Shown here: one piece after another, positions 5,243-6,004 of the stretch
Position numbering within the stretch: position 1 is the stretch's first letter
How the letters are laid out: each line of letters opens with the position of its first letter
Origin: Candidatus Eiseniibacteriota bacterium
GTDB lineage: Bacteria > Eisenbacteria > RBG-16-71-46 > JAGVPR01
NCBI GenBank assembly: GCA_020052115.1
Contig: JAGVPR010000337.1
Coordinates: forward strand, 1 to 6,004
Length of the DNA stretch: 6,004 nucleotides
Direction: 5' to 3'
Made by a program: the position numbers and the translations under genes
Notes under the pieces: generated by a model
Database searches by the model: none
Seen by the model: only the letters and a program-made list of their open reading frames with translations
Told to the model about the DNA's origin: nothing

Positions 5243-6004
5243 TCATCCTCGCGCCCCTTCGGGGGGACCCCAGGCGTCGAGCACGGCGGCCGTCAGGAGC
5301 GGCACGAGCAACTCGTGGTGTCCCGTGATCGCGTAGCCGTGCCCCACCCCACGGGTGGGCCGGACGACGACATTCTGGGTCGGCCGGTAGTGCTGGAGAA
5401 AATCCAGGTTCACCGTGGTGAGCCCTTCGGCCGAGGCGCCGAGATTGCGCGCGACCGTCAGCGCCTTGAGGAAGACCTCCGGCAAGATGACGGCCGAGCC
5501 GATGTTCAGGACCACGCCGCCGCGAATCTCCTCGAGTACCGCCGCGAGGATGCGGAAGTCCCGATGGCTGCTCTCGCCGACGGCCGCTCCGTCGCAGCTC
5601 GGATGCGCATGCACGACATCCGCTCCGAGAGCGACGTGCACGGTGGCCGGGATCCCCGCGCGAAAAGCGCCGGCGAGGAGGCTCGCGTGGCGATGCGGCG
5701 CCCCGCTCTCCTCGAGGGCCCGGCCCAATGCCTCGCCGTAGCCCTCGCCCGTCCTGACCGCATCCTTCGCCGCTCCGTTCAGGAACGCCGCGGTCTCCGA
5801 CGCCATCCCGAATGTCCCCTGCCTCAACCCCGACTCGACGTCCTCGGACGTCTCTCCGACGAGCGCGATCTCGCAGTCGTGGATGGCGGCCGCGCCGTTG
5901 AGCGCGATGGCGCTGAGAAGTCCGGCCTCCATCCACTCGATGAGACAGGGGGCGGTGCCGGTCTTGACCACGTGGCCGCCGGCCATCGCCACCATCGGCC
6001 GGCC
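5243..6004 (-). CDS. Deoxyhypusine synthase-like protein, N-terminus outside the window
   Basis: 253 codons are visible, open to the right edge and ending in TGA at 5245-5243. The first in-window ATG (5995) is probably not the true start, since the visible part begins directly with a core-domain motif (MAGGHVVKTGTAP). Seen, numbered from the edge: NGAAAIHDCEIAL (36-48), TFGMASET (64-71), HVALGADVVHAHP (123-135), VVLNIGSAVILPEVFLKAL (164-182), TTVNLDFLQHYRP (197-208) and AITGHHELLVPLL (225-237). I recognise the pattern as that of the deoxyhypusine synthase-like (NAD-binding, DHS-fold) family found in bacteria. Family knowledge: true deoxyhypusine synthase modifies a lysine of eIF5A, which bacteria lack; bacterial relatives may use other substrates, for example in homospermidine or uncharacterised reactions. 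No eIF5A-like gene is visible. It ends upstream of the export-operon promoter, so it is probably a separate unit, unrelated to polysaccharide export. Confidence 0.62.
   Translation of the reverse strand, partial: GRPMVAMAGGHVVKTGTAPCLIEWMEAGLLSAIALNGAAAIHDCEIALVGETSEDVESGLRQGTFGMASETAAFLNGAAKDAVRTGEGYGEALGRALEESGAPHRHASLLAGAFRAGIPATVHVALGADVVHAHPSCDGAAVGESSHRDFRILAAVLEEIRGGVVLNIGSAVILPEVFLKALTVARNLGASAEGLTTVNLDFLQHYRPTQNVVVRPTRGVGHGYAITGHHELLVPLLTAAVLDAWGPPEGARG

Overview
The window is a high-GC bacterial segment, and every supportable gene lies on the minus strand, so it reads from right to left. The lipoprotein outer-membrane export component and the Wza/Wzz-type proteins point to a Gram-negative (diderm) bacterium. 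The gene set is of the kind found in exopolysaccharide loci of high-GC Deltaproteobacteria, Acidobacteria and related phyla. I cannot name a genus. I see no rRNA, tRNA, CRISPR array or insertion sequence.

From right to left: (1) the 3' part of a gene for a deoxyhypusine synthase-like protein (5243-6004), entering from outside the window; (2) a gene-free stretch (4771-5242) with two GC hairpins after that stop codon, a good sigma70-type promoter (-35 at 5125-5130, -10 at 5102-5107), a roughly 325-nt untranslated leader with nested stems, an intrinsic terminator-like hairpin (4813-4849) and a last hairpin just ahead of the ribosome binding site; (3) a compact four-gene module: Wza-like polysaccharide export lipoprotein (3919-4770, GTG start), Wzz/GNVR-type chain-length protein (2548-3912), ExeA-like AAA ATPase (1660-2538) and a CpsD/BY-kinase-like ATPase (911-1663); (4) after an 85-nt gap, a polymerase-beta-fold nucleotidyltransferase-like gene (1-825) that runs off the left edge.

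Working model: the four central genes are co-transcribed (gaps of 6 and 9 nt, then an ATGA overlap). They encode the periplasm-spanning export and length-control machinery for an extracellular polysaccharide. The gene set resembles the export part of PEP-CTERM/XrtA-associated exopolysaccharide loci, but no exosortase, glycosyltransferase or polymerase is inside this window. The promoter, leader and terminator arrangement suggests that operon expression is decided by premature termination in the leader.

The most interesting points are the candidate attenuator or riboswitch-like leader, which I cannot assign to a known class; the kinase-like protein whose P-loop lysine is replaced by threonine and which lacks a C-terminal tyrosine cluster; and the nucleotidyltransferase-like gene attached to the export module. 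The polysaccharide module itself is of a known type.
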